A DNA stretch of 64,000 bases, from positions 1-64,000 of the forward strand of contig NZ_FNIG01000005.1 of NCBI RefSeq assembly GCF_900103915.1, given 5' to 3'. This stretch comes from Tenuibacillus multivorans. GTDB lineage: Bacteria > Bacillota > Bacilli > Bacillales > Alkalibacillaceae. Shown here one piece after another: positions 15,694 to 24,107 of the stretch. Each line of letters begins with the position of its first letter. The first letter of the stretch is position 1. Made by a program: the position numbers and the translations under genes. The notes beneath the pieces are model-generated. The model saw only the letters and a program-made list of their open reading frames with translations. It did no database searches and was not told the DNA's origin.

Positions 15694-16686
15694 ATGAAAA
15701 AGATTTTATTCTTAGGATTCTTAATGACACTAGTTGGTATTCTCACAGCATGTTCAGAAACTAGTGAAGGAGCAGGAGAAGATTACCCTAATCAGTCAAT
15801 TGAATTAGTCGCTGCAGGTTCTCCTGGTGGTGGGCTCGATACATTGGCAAGAGCTATTGACCAAGGTCTTCAAGATGCAGACTTACAAAATCAACCTTTT
15901 GTTATTGAAAATAAAGGTGGTGGGGGCGGAAACCCTGCAAGAGCCTATATTAAGGAACAAGATGACGACCCTTATACACTACTAACTGAATCGAATCGAG
16001 TTTATGTAAATAATATTGTCGGAAACACTGAATTAGATATTGATGATGTAACACCATTGGCTCGTATGGCTACCGAGTACCTTGTATGGGTAGTACGTGA
16101 AGATTCAGAATATACAGAAGCAACTCAAATTATTGAAGATTTAAAAGAAGATCCAAAAGCTGTTCAATTTGGTGTAGGAACAGTACCAAGTAATGATCAA
16201 ATGAATATCATTCGTCCTGTTAAAGCTTCAGGTATTGATGCATCATCTGTAGAAATTGTTGCCTTCGACTCTGGTGGGGATCTTATGACACAGTTATTAG
16301 GTGGACATATTGATGTCATTTCTACTGGTATTTCTGAAGCTATCGAGCAGAGAGAAGCTGGAAAAGTTAGAATATTAGCCGTTTCATCCCCAGAACCACT
16401 AAGTGGAGATTTTTCAGACGTCCCTACGTGGAATTCTCTAGGAATTGATGTTGAAATCCTACACTGGAGAGGTTTATTTGGACCTCCGAACATGCCACAA
16501 AGTGCTATTGATTATTGGGATGAAAAAATGAGCGAATTAGTAGAAACTGAAGAATGGCAAGCGATTTTAGATAAGTATAAATGGTTTGATGCCTATGCTG
16601 ACTCTGAAACATTCAAACAGGCACTAGAAGAAGAAAAACAGACGATGTCTGATTTGTTATCGGAAATTGGTTTAGCAGAGGAATAG
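15694..16686 (+). CDS. TctC-type tricarboxylate-binding lipoprotein
   Basis: 330 residues. It starts with a lipoprotein signal peptide (lipobox LTAC, about residues 17-20) and then a Bug/TctC solute-binding fold: YPNQSIELVAAGSPGGGLDT, the FVIENKGGGGG loop, and the VEIVAFDSGGDLMTQLLGGH segment. It binds carboxylates outside the cell and hands them to the TctAB permease. It has a good ribosome binding site (AGGAGGAT) and is followed by a hairpin that may let it be made in excess over TctB and TctA. Confidence 0.9.
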   Translation: MKKILFLGFLMTLVGILTACSETSEGAGEDYPNQSIELVAAGSPGGGLDTLARAIDQGLQDADLQNQPFVIENKGGGGGNPARAYIKEQDDDPYTLLTESNRVYVNNIVGNTELDIDDVTPLARMATEYLVWVVREDSEYTEATQIIEDLKEDPKAVQFGVGTVPSNDQMNIIRPVKASGIDASSVEIVAFDSGGDLMTQLLGGHIDVISTGISEAIEQREAGKVRILAVSSPEPLSGDFSDVPTWNSLGIDVEILHWRGLFGPPNMPQSAIDYWDEKMSELVETEEWQAILDKYKWFDAYADSETFKQALEEEKQTMSDLLSEIGLAEE

Positions 16687-16721
16687 TTTTACCATAAATT
16701 TTCGGAATGTTCAAACTTAAT

Positions 16722-16757
16722 GGCAATCGTATTCTTGGTGCGATTGCCTACTCTTTT
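16722..16757 (+). terminator. Hairpin between the tctC-like and tctB-like genes
   Basis: GGCAATCG and CGATTGCC form a perfect eight-pair stem followed by TACTCTTTT. It is probably a partial terminator or RNA-stabilising hairpin within the operon, since transcription must continue into tctB and tctA. Confidence 0.55.
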
Positions 16758-16775
16758 AAAGGGAGGTAAAAATGT

Positions 16776-17228
16776 ATGAAAGTAAGCCAAAACAAAGTTA
16801 CTGGGTTACTTTGTCTACTCTTCTCTTTGTTTTTTATTTATCAAGCCTTTCAAATAGAACCCCCGCCATCAGCTACAATGGATTTCTTAGGGCCAAGGGG
16901 TTTTCCATTTATTATTGGTTCGCAAATGGTCTTATGTTCACTCGGAATCTTATTTTTAAGTAAAGAAGAAGGAAATGAGGATAATGTTGGGCTATCTGAG
17001 TTAAAAAGTCTTATACCGTATCTTCTACTCATACTGGTATTTATATTATTAGTGCCATATCTTGGCATGTTTATAGGACTATTTCTATTAACTTTTGTCA
17101 TGGTTCGAATAATGGAGAAAGGTAAGATCATACAAAACTTGATAGTATCAGTTTGTGTATCTTTTGCTATTTGGATTGTTTTTGATATTCTACTCAATTT
17201 ATCCATGCCAATGTGGCCAAGTCTATAG
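16776..17228 (+). CDS. TctB-type small permease subunit
   Basis: 150 residues, four hydrophobic segments, the typical TctB size and layout: LLCLLFSLFFIYQAFQIEPP, DFLGPRGFPFIIGSQMVLCS, LLLILVFILLVPYLGMFIGL, and a last segment near IVSVCVSFAIWIVFDILLNL. The ATG at 16776 is in frame with the domain; the ATG four bases earlier is in another frame. Works with TctA and TctC in the membrane. Confidence 0.88.
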   Translation: MKVSQNKVTGLLCLLFSLFFIYQAFQIEPPPSATMDFLGPRGFPFIIGSQMVLCSLGILFLSKEEGNEDNVGLSELKSLIPYLLLILVFILLVPYLGMFIGLFLLTFVMVRIMEKGKIIQNLIVSVCVSFAIWIVFDILLNLSMPMWPSL

Positions 17229-17243
17229 ATAAGGAGGGGAAAT

Positions 17244-18734
17244 ATGGATATCTTACAATTACTGTATGAAGGTTTTTTATCCGCGATTACAGTTGAAAAT
17301 ATATTCGCAGCAGCTTTAGGGGCATTACTTGGGACTGTTGTAGGAATACTGCCAGGGTTGGGTGCTTCTGCAACAATCGCAATCATGATTCCCGTTGCGT
17401 TTACATTGCCTTCAGATAGTGGATTAATTATGATGATTGCCGTCTATTATGGCGCAATGTATGGAGCATCTACTACGGCTATCTTATTGAAAATGCCAGG
17501 TGCTCCTTCAACGGTTGTCTCTACACTAGATGGTTATCCACTTGCTCAACAAGGTAAAGCGGGACCAGCTATTTCTATTACAGCGATTGGGTCTTTCTAT
17601 GGAAGTATTATTTCATTGCTTGGTGTCATGTTTCTAACTGTTCCTCTAAGTACTTTTGCATTAAGATTTGGCCCCGTAGAATATACGGCTGTCATGATTT
17701 TTGCATTACTGATGGCAGCGACATTGATTGGGAATTCTGTATTAAAAGGATTATTCTCGATTGGACTGGGTGTAGCATTTTCGCTAATCGGGACAGACTT
17801 ACAAACAGGTGTTTCACGTTTTACGCTGGGTATTGATCATTTACTTAGCGGAATCGATATGATTGTCGTGATCATTGGTATATTTGGTATAGGTGAAGTG
17901 TTTTATTATTTGGTCACTCAAAGGAGAGGTGGCAAGTCTGGAAAAAGACTCGCATTGAAGGGCTCTTTAATTCCGACCAAGAGTGACTTCAAAGAATCAA
18001 TACCACCTTTTTTTAGAGGGTCAATAATTGGCTTCGTATCAGGGTTGTTACCGGGATCAGGTAGTACAATTGCTTCTTTTCTATCTTATTCTACTGAAAA
18101 AAGATTGTCTAAAACACCTGAAAGATTTGGTAAAGGTGCGATGCAAGGTTTAGCATCTGTAGATACAGCGAATAATGCATCTGTAGGTGGGGCTCTTGTC
18201 CCGATGTTCTCATTAGGAATCCCAGGTTCAGGGACAACGGCTGTATTACTTGGGGCGTTGATGATGTACGGGGTATCACCCGGACCATCATTTATTACTA
18301 GTGAAGCTGACTTATTTTGGACAATCGTCGCTTCGGCCTTTATTGCAAACGTCGTGCTAATTATCTTGAACTTGCCTTTAATACCCCTATTTGTAAAGGT
18401 CTTAGATATCCCAACCAAATACCTAATGCCAATTGTATTAGTAATTGCCGTTACAGGATGTTACACCTTGAATGGATCATTTACAGATGTTTGGTTAGTA
18501 TTCCTATTTGGAATCATTGGATTTTTCATGAGAGTAGGCGGACTGTCACCGGCCATTTTTGTATTAGCTATCGTTTTAGGTGAAGATTTTGAAAGGTACT
18601 TCAGACAGGCCTTAATTACTGAACGGGGTGATTTTACTGCTTTTGTAACGAGCCCAATTAGTTTAATTCTATTATTAGTTGCCGTAATAGTAGTATCCTT
18701 TGACATATTTAAAACAGTTAAACAAAAAAAGTAA
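17244..18734 (+). CDS. TctA-type large permease subunit
   Basis: 496 residues with about twelve membrane segments. The two inverted TctA signatures are visible: GTVVGILPGLGASATIAIMI with YYGAMYGASTTAILL, and FVSGLLPGSGSTIASF with GGALVPMFSLGIPGSGTTAV. It forms the sodium- or proton-driven channel of the tripartite transporter. It lies 15 bases after tctB and is the last clearly metabolic gene of the operon. Confidence 0.92.
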   Translation: MDILQLLYEGFLSAITVENIFAAALGALLGTVVGILPGLGASATIAIMIPVAFTLPSDSGLIMMIAVYYGAMYGASTTAILLKMPGAPSTVVSTLDGYPLAQQGKAGPAISITAIGSFYGSIISLLGVMFLTVPLSTFALRFGPVEYTAVMIFALLMAATLIGNSVLKGLFSIGLGVAFSLIGTDLQTGVSRFTLGIDHLLSGIDMIVVIIGIFGIGEVFYYLVTQRRGGKSGKRLALKGSLIPTKSDFKESIPPFFRGSIIGFVSGLLPGSGSTIASFLSYSTEKRLSKTPERFGKGAMQGLASVDTANNASVGGALVPMFSLGIPGSGTTAVLLGALMMYGVSPGPSFITSEADLFWTIVASAFIANVVLIILNLPLIPLFVKVLDIPTKYLMPIVLVIAVTGCYTLNGSFTDVWLVFLFGIIGFFMRVGGLSPAIFVLAIVLGEDFERYFRQALITERGDFTAFVTSPISLILLLVAVIVVSFDIFKTVKQKK

Positions 18735-18750
18735 GGGAAGGTTGATAAGG

Positions 18751-19587
18751 ATGCCTAAAGTGCTTAAAACTAGCAACTCTAGAATTGAAAGTTTGCAAGA
18801 AATTTTACAATCTGATAATAGATATAAAGATGTTAGTGCGTTTCCTTTTGGGATTCTTTCAGGAAATCAAGAAAACTATTTATTTACGGTTAATGATGGT
18901 GAAGTTCTAATAGTTAATCATTCCGGGGAGGAAAGTTCTCGGGATGATGCATCAATTGTATATGAAAATTTCGTTAAATTGGACAGTATTATGGGTGATA
19001 ATTTCTCACACTTTAAGAGATGTTCAGTAAGGAATATGAAAATCTTTTATAGATTAAAAAGTGCTTTAAAGAGCTTTCAGGCAATTAACAATTCGGAATT
19101 CATGACGGATCAAACTAATGAAATTATTAGTAGGGTTTCGCTTATTATTAGAGGTCAGACTAAGATGAAGTCCTTATGCACAGAAATCAATGAAATTATG
19201 AGAAGAGTCTCAAAGGATAACATGATTGATGATGATGATGTCAATCGATTGATCGAGCTGAATACTAAAGGTAATTATATTCTTTTTGATCAAGCTAGGG
19301 AGCTTTACTATATTAAAAGTTTGATAGACGATCTCGATTCGTATATTAGCAGAGAGTTTTCACTAAAGCAAAAACTGAAATTTATAACAGTTAATTTGCA
19401 ATTCATTATGAAAAAGTTCTCCTCTAAAAGGATTAAAAAAGGTAATGAGATGGTGTTGAAGGAATTTTCGTCGCACTCTTACGAAAAAGAGGGTAAATTT
19501 ATTTCGGAGCTAGATATTAACAATAAGCTAAGGAAAGAATTTCAAGAGACATTTCAGAAGAATTTTATGAGTTATTTAATTAATTAG
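18751..19587 (+). CDS. Unrecognised protein after the Tct operon
   Basis: 278 residues from ATG 18751, which has GGAAGG upstream; an in-frame ATG inside tctA (18700) is less likely. The protein is hydrophilic: an N-terminal alpha/beta region (residues about 1-75), then long helices (SALKSFQAINNSEFMTDQ, EIISRVSLIIRGQTKMKSL, RRVSKDNMIDDDDVNRLIEL) and a basic stretch (KKFSSKRIKKGNEMVLKEF). There is no signal peptide or membrane segment. It follows tctA after 16 bases and so is probably co-transcribed. I recognise no family. Confidence 0.6.
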   Translation: MPKVLKTSNSRIESLQEILQSDNRYKDVSAFPFGILSGNQENYLFTVNDGEVLIVNHSGEESSRDDASIVYENFVKLDSIMGDNFSHFKRCSVRNMKIFYRLKSALKSFQAINNSEFMTDQTNEIISRVSLIIRGQTKMKSLCTEINEIMRRVSKDNMIDDDDVNRLIELNTKGNYILFDQARELYYIKSLIDDLDSYISREFSLKQKLKFITVNLQFIMKKFSSKRIKKGNEMVLKEFSSHSYEKEGKFISELDINNKLRKEFQETFQKNFMSYLIN

Positions 19588-19623
19588 TTCTCATAATTAC
19601 TTGTAATTTAAGAGGTGTAGGAA

Positions 19624-20787
19624 ATGCGGTTATTTTGGATAGTGCTTATTTGTCAAGCACTCTATTCTATAGCTTTAAGAGGCTCGCGTCCAATTGTCTC
19701 ATTGTACGCTGATATTATGGGAGCTTCTCCTTTAATAATTGGATTTCTCGTATCTTCTTTTGCATTACTACCAATGCTTTTTGCGATACAAGCGGGAAAG
19801 TGGTTAGATAATTATGGCGCAAAACGAATAGCTTTATTGGGAAGTGTAGGGATGATAATTTCTTTAGTTTTACCAGTATTTTTCCCTACACTTTTAATGC
19901 TGTTTGTTAATCAGTTTATAATCGGAATATCACATGTTTGTGTACTTGTGTCTTTACAAAAGACAATTGGTAATCTTCCTGGGAATAGGGATTTTTTGAT
20001 TGCGTCATTTAGTATTGCTGGGTCAATCGGTGAATTTATTGGTCCTTCTTTTACAGGGCTATTATTTGAGCAGTCTGGATTTAGAGTAACATTTATTGTG
20101 ATGATTATAACAGTAGTGGTTTCAACTTTAATTGTCACGTTGCTGCCAGCTAATAAAAGTGTTCAGAATAAAGGAAAAGATAGTCATAAAACTACTGAAA
20201 AGAAATCAAGCACGTTAGCAATGTTAAAGAAAGTAAATTTAAGGAAGGCTCTTATTATTAGCGGATTAGTGTTATATTCCAAAGATTTGTTTGTTGGTTA
20301 CTTTCCTGTATATGGGAATAACATTGGTCTTACACCATCTCAAATCGGATTAGTTATTTCACTCGTTTCTGGTATGGCAATCGTAGTAAGAATGTTACAA
20401 TTTACACTGGTTAAAAAATTTGGAAGGAGTTTAGTGCTATTTTCTACGTTAATATTAAGTGGAATTGCGTTTGTATTAGTACCGACTTCTACTTCAATGA
20501 TTTACCTAAGTATTTTTGCACTTATGTTAGGAGCAGGTTTGGGATTAGGGCAACCTTTAAGTATAGTATATACATTAAATGTTAGTCCTGTTCCGCGTCA
20601 TGGCGAGGTTTTGGGTCTGAGATTGACATTTAATAGAGCATCACAATTTGTTGCACCCTTTGTATTCGGTGCAATTGGGCAAGTAGCTGGAATTGCTCCT
20701 GTATTTTATTTAAGTGGTGCCTTTTTGCTACTCGGCTCATATTTCACGAGGATGAAAGAAGATAATGATAGCGGTGATAACGAATGA
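19624..20787 (+). CDS. MFS transporter
   Basis: 387 residues, twelve predicted membrane segments. The first loop carries the MFS-type pattern QAGKWLDNYGAKRIALLG (G-x-x-x-D-x-x-G-x-R-x). A cytoplasmic linker with KGKDSHKTTEKKSSTL separates the halves. A GAGGTG ribosome binding site precedes ATG 19624. Its position downstream of the Tct operon suggests transport of a related metabolite or efflux; substrate unknown. Confidence 0.85.
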   Translation: MRLFWIVLICQALYSIALRGSRPIVSLYADIMGASPLIIGFLVSSFALLPMLFAIQAGKWLDNYGAKRIALLGSVGMIISLVLPVFFPTLLMLFVNQFIIGISHVCVLVSLQKTIGNLPGNRDFLIASFSIAGSIGEFIGPSFTGLLFEQSGFRVTFIVMIITVVVSTLIVTLLPANKSVQNKGKDSHKTTEKKSSTLAMLKKVNLRKALIISGLVLYSKDLFVGYFPVYGNNIGLTPSQIGLVISLVSGMAIVVRMLQFTLVKKFGRSLVLFSTLILSGIAFVLVPTSTSMIYLSIFALMLGAGLGLGQPLSIVYTLNVSPVPRHGEVLGLRLTFNRASQFVAPFVFGAIGQVAGIAPVFYLSGAFLLLGSYFTRMKEDNDSGDNE

Positions 20788-20823
20788 CTACTATGATAGA
20801 GATTGAATTTACATTAAAAGGAC

Positions 20824-21078
20824 ATGACAGAAAGAAGAATTAACATGTTTTTAAAAATATATTTTTTAATGTTAGCGCTCATTTTGGGCGTTTTATTTAC
20901 GATATTAAAAGTACCTACGGGTTGGTTATTAGGTGGCCTAATTGCAGGTATTGTTTTTAACTTGAATACCAAAGGTTCTACACTGTCCCTCCCCGAATAT
21001 AGTTTTAAAGTTGGACTAGCATTGATTGGTATTAATATCGGTTTAATTATAACTTTCAAGAACATACTTGCCCGCTAA
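20824..21078 (+). pseudogene. Truncated AbrB-family membrane protein
   Basis: 84 residues, or 77 if the ATG at 20845 is used. The motif KVPTGWLLGGLIAGI and the next helix KVGLALIGINIGLIITF match the start of the AbrB/YccA-type membrane family, whose members have about 340-380 residues. Here the reading frame stops after roughly the first two or three membrane segments and a terminator follows, so the gene is a 5' fragment. Whether the short product is made is unknown. Confidence 0.55.
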
Positions 21079-21110
21079 GTTGTTTATATAACAGCTTGGC
21101 GGGTTTTTTT
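21071..21110 (+). terminator. Terminator after the truncated AbrB-like gene
   Basis: CCCGCTAAG and CTTGGCGGG pair around a 16-base loop region and are followed by seven T residues. Confidence 0.8.
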
Positions 21111-21129
21111 GTTCGCCAATAATCGGTGA

Positions 21130-21595
21130 GGAGATGTCCCGCCTAAGCAAGAGCTTCTGAAGTATAAGGATGATGAGTACATTGAAAGAACTAGTGAATA
21201 TGAAGCTTTGCGACGGTTTCTATTAAAAGAAATTATTCCTTCTGATCCAGATGGTCGAGGATATTTGTATGGATATACAGTTGGGTAGTCAAATGGGAGA
21301 ATCGGATCTGACAAATGCAATGGACGAGTTTAACAGAAGAAATATTTCGTTTAATGATGAGGCGCAGGTTAATCAATTATTACAGTTGGTAACGGATATG
21401 CACAATCATACTCGCACATGGGTTAACAACGGCCACACACCACATGAGATCAATGAGGAATCTGAGAAGGATCAATTGCAACCATTACCAGAACGGAAAA
21501 CAAATCCTGTCCAAAAGGTTGATAAAGTGGGACGCAATGAGCCATGTTCGTGTGGGAGTGGGAAGAAGTATAAGAAGTGTTGTATGACGAATTAA
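21130..21595 (+). pseudogene. SEC-C motif protein, truncated and frameshifted
   Basis: Two frames carry parts of one protein. The first, open from 21130, reads PPKQELLKYKDDEYIERTSE and [19 protein letters not shown]. The second, from about 21251, reads [18 protein letters not shown] and ends in the zinc-binding SEC-C motif [17 protein letters not shown]. They join near 21245-21255, so a one-base indel splits the gene, and the N-terminal part is missing as well. SEC-C domains bind zinc and occur at the C-terminus of SecA and many small proteins of unknown role. A terminator follows. Confidence 0.65.
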
Positions 21596-21630
21596 GAAGT
21601 TGAATGAGTTTTTAAGAAAGTAGATTTGGA

Positions 21631-21655
21631 CCTCTTGCCGCGGCGAGAGGTTTTA
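21631..21655 (+). terminator. Terminator after the SEC-C remnant
   Basis: CCTCTTGCCG and CGGCGAGAGG form a nearly perfect stem followed by TTTTACTTT. Confidence 0.75.
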
Positions 21656-21666
21656 CTTTAGTAAGA

Positions 21667-22152
21667 CTAGCTTTCGACTTGAAACCAAGTTTTCCCTGGC
21701 TGTAGGGAAATGATTTCACCGTTGGTATAATAGCGGATGACCGTTTTCATTTTTCATTCGGCTTCTCCTTGCCCTGTTAATCAATATTAATTCTTCCTGC
21801 TTTATCTCCAGGGATTAAGAGTTGTTTGGCGTAGATGACGATGACATTACTAGTTTTGATTTGTTCTCCGGATTCTCGAACTGCATGTGGCTCTTCTTCC
21901 AGGTAACAACTATATAGTTTTGTTTGAGAATCGTATTTATATGCGACGTGGGTAAAGTTGTTATATCGGCCCATCATATAGTTCTTCTTCCTCTACAGTT
22001 TCTTCCTCTGGTGGATCTTCTTCGGTATTTGTATTATCGGGAGACGGTTTCTTGAACAGGTTCGGCAGGTTGATCTTTCTCCACTCACTTGTATCACCAC
22101 AACCCACAAGTAACAACATATCAAAGATGGAAAGTAATATGTACTTTTTCAT
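21667..22152 (-). pseudogene. yerB: yerB-like lipoprotein gene with a large internal deletion
   Basis: The minus strand starts with a lipoprotein signal peptide and acidic linker (MKKYILLSIFDMLLLVGCGD; lipobox LVGC). This stops after YDGPI, and the next frame gives MMGRYNNFTHVAYKYD, the characteristic YerB/DUF3048 C-terminal domain. A third frame, YTNGEIISLQPGKTW up to the stop at 21667, matches the very end of that domain. YerB-like proteins are about 330 residues; here roughly 200 internal residues are missing and at least two frameshifts are present. The gene is dead. The normal function of the family is unknown. Confidence 0.7.
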
Positions 22153-22477
22153 ATTGTCGTATTTCCCTTATCTATCATGTGATTGAGTGAATCCAATAAT
22201 TTTCCAAATTTAATGAAGGGAAATAACCTTTTGAAGCAAAAGAGTTAAGGTATGTATAAAAGAAATAGTATTTTATACATGGCCTAAAAATTTTATATGT
22301 GGAGCCCCAGTTATTCATGTGTTTGTTTAAGTGTATATACTTAATTTAACAACCTCAAACAAACGTTACTATTTCAAAAAAGGACCCAATTGTAAATATT
22401 TCTCAGAGATTCGACTTTACCGTGTAGGATCAGAAGGCTGTTTTTGTATCCTAACAATTTTTTATTGCTTATATATG
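22153..22477. other. Intergenic region upstream of the PadR-like gene
   Basis: No supported gene. A GTTTGTTTAAG...CAAACAAACG inverted pair near 22320-22365 may be a weak hairpin. Confidence 0.3.
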
Positions 22478-22482
22478 TCGTG

Positions 22483-22530
22483 ATGTGATATAGTCGTATT
22501 GTGACATAGTCGAGGTGTGACATATAGGGG
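22483..22530 (+). promoter_or_regulatory. Three 16-nt direct repeats before the padR-like gene
   Basis: The units ATGTGATATAGTCG (22483), TTGTGACATAGTCG (22499) and GTGTGACATATAGG (22515) repeat with an exact 16-base period and end at the ribosome binding site. PadR proteins usually autoregulate by binding next to their own promoter, so this is a candidate operator array. The location is seen; the function is inferred. Confidence 0.5.
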
Positions 22531-22539
22531 ATGATAGAT

Positions 22540-22863
22540 TTGGATAGAATCTTAAAAAAATATGTACCTATGACTGAAACAGCCTTTTATATACTACTAT
22601 CCTTAACGGAACCAAGGCATGGTTACGGAATCATTAAACAGGTTGAAGAAATGACAAGGGGGCGTATTAAACTAGGTTCCGGTACGATTTATGGTACATT
22701 GACGAAGATGCAACGGGATGAAATTATTACCATTTTCGCGGACGAAAAACGAAAGAAGATTTATGAAATTACAGATTTAGGAAAGCAGTTAATGCGTGTG
22801 GAAATGGACCGATTGAAAGAATTACACGACAATGCTTTACGATACGAGGAGGACTTTCAATGA
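22540..22863 (+). CDS. PadR-family transcriptional regulator
   Basis: About 107 residues. The PadR winged-helix signature is clear: KYVPMTETAFYILLSLTEPR, HGYGIIKQVEEMT and GRIKLGSGTIYGTLTKMQRD, then YEITDLGKQLM. I chose TTG 22540 because AGGGG ends ten bases before it; ATG 22531 directly abuts that sequence. The gene overlaps the DUF2812 gene by four bases (ATGA), a standard pairing in Bacilli in which the regulator controls the neighbouring membrane protein. Confidence 0.88.
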   Translation: MDRILKKYVPMTETAFYILLSLTEPRHGYGIIKQVEEMTRGRIKLGSGTIYGTLTKMQRDEIITIFADEKRKKIYEITDLGKQLMRVEMDRLKELHDNALRYEEDFQ

Positions 22864-23987
22864 CTGTCAAAAAAGAAGTGAAGTTGTTGTGGAGCTACAA
22901 AATAGATAAAACTGAGAGATGGCTTTCTGAAATGGCAGAACATGGTTGGCATTTAACGGGCGTAAATCAGTGGACAAGAACATTCACTTTTAAGAAAGGT
23001 AATAAAAAGAATGTGACGTATCGAATCCAATATGGTCCTAAGAGTCGCTCTATCCCCTTGACTTTACAAAAAGAAGGCTGGGATACTGTTGTCTCAGAAG
23101 GTCGTTGGTTATTTCTAAAAAACGAAGAAGCAAATATAAGTTTGTATCCCACTAGAGATGAAGTTGTGAGACGTAATCGAACGCATGCATATATTTTTAG
23201 CGCGCTAGCCATTTTTCAGCTTGCAACGCACATTCCCATTATTTTATTATCAATCGTTTCCTTAACCAGCCAGGATGATTCTTTCTTCTTAGAAGATAGT
23301 TTATGGATACTTCTATTCTTATTGGCAGTAGGAATAGGACTCGCATTTTTTGCTATATATGTATTCAAGGCTTATCGTCGGTTTGAACTCCGTGAGATGG
23401 ATGCTACAACTGACCTTATTTCCAAAGGTAAAAAGATGCGTAAATTTAAGCTTGGTTGGATGTATCATCTTGAGGAAACGAAGACGTGGCTCGAGAAACT
23501 CGCAGAAGATGGCTATGAACTTGAGAAGGTAACAGCTTCTATTTTTACATTTAGGGAAATCGAACCCTCTAACATTAAGTATGAATGCATCTTTGAATAT
23601 AAAGTACAACCTTCGTTCTTTACAACACATAAAGAATTTGGCTGGAAGCTTAAATATTCATCCAACATGACCTTGTTGAATTATTCAATTTGGGCTAAGC
23701 ATTATAATGTTGATGAACCAGTACCTCAATTCTCTTATGATAAAGAGGAGCAAAAACAGTCCATCAAACGCGCTTTTAAAATGAATATTGGGATAAGTTT
23801 TTATCTTATTCTCCTTTTATCTTTTTCATTGTATATGAATTATAGTATGGATGAGCCTTTTATAACATGGAGCTTTAGTGGAGTGATGCGACCATTGTTA
23901 CTCGCCCTTTTATTATTTTGGGTTTACATGTTCGTTCAGATTTTGCTTAGTTATCGCAAAAGCATGAGAGAATATAAAAATTATTAA
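22860..23987 (+). CDS. DUF2812 membrane protein (two domains)
   Basis: 375 residues. Two DUF2812 units are visible: residues about 8-100 (WLSEMAEHGWHLTGVNQW) and about 190-285 (WLEKLAEDGYELEKVTAS, FEYKVQPSFF). Each is followed by two membrane segments. DUF2812 proteins are usually encoded with PadR regulators, as here, and their biochemical role is not known; some are linked to cell-envelope stress. Translationally coupled to the regulator. Confidence 0.85.
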   Translation: MTVKKEVKLLWSYKIDKTERWLSEMAEHGWHLTGVNQWTRTFTFKKGNKKNVTYRIQYGPKSRSIPLTLQKEGWDTVVSEGRWLFLKNEEANISLYPTRDEVVRRNRTHAYIFSALAIFQLATHIPIILLSIVSLTSQDDSFFLEDSLWILLFLLAVGIGLAFFAIYVFKAYRRFELREMDATTDLISKGKKMRKFKLGWMYHLEETKTWLEKLAEDGYELEKVTASIFTFREIEPSNIKYECIFEYKVQPSFFTTHKEFGWKLKYSSNMTLLNYSIWAKHYNVDEPVPQFSYDKEEQKQSIKRAFKMNIGISFYLILLLSFSLYMNYSMDEPFITWSFSGVMRPLLLALLLFWVYMFVQILLSYRKSMREYKNY

Positions 23988-24067
23988 TATTAAACTTCAT
24001 CCGCTAATTTTTATTTTGGTTAAGAGACAATCTCGCGAAATTGTTAGGGTTGAGTCACCAAATCAAT

Positions 24068-24104
24068 AAAAAGCAGATCTAGCGAAAACACTAGATCTGC
24101 TTTT
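24068..24104. terminator. Bidirectional terminator at the end of the chemotaxis unit
   Basis: AAAAGCAGATCTAG and CTAGATCTGCTTTT form a perfect 14-pair stem around CGAAAACA. It ends the minus-strand chemotaxis unit and could also stop transcription of the DUF2812 gene. Confidence 0.9.
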
Positions 24105-24107
24105 ACT

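Noticed and set aside
15694-15760. Assigning the LeuCD-like genes to leucine biosynthesis
   Set aside because: No other leu genes nearby; context is a PrpB/PrpD/Tct operon.
16850-17386. 178-codon minus-strand frame over tctB and tctA
   Set aside because: Shadow of two clearly real plus-strand genes.
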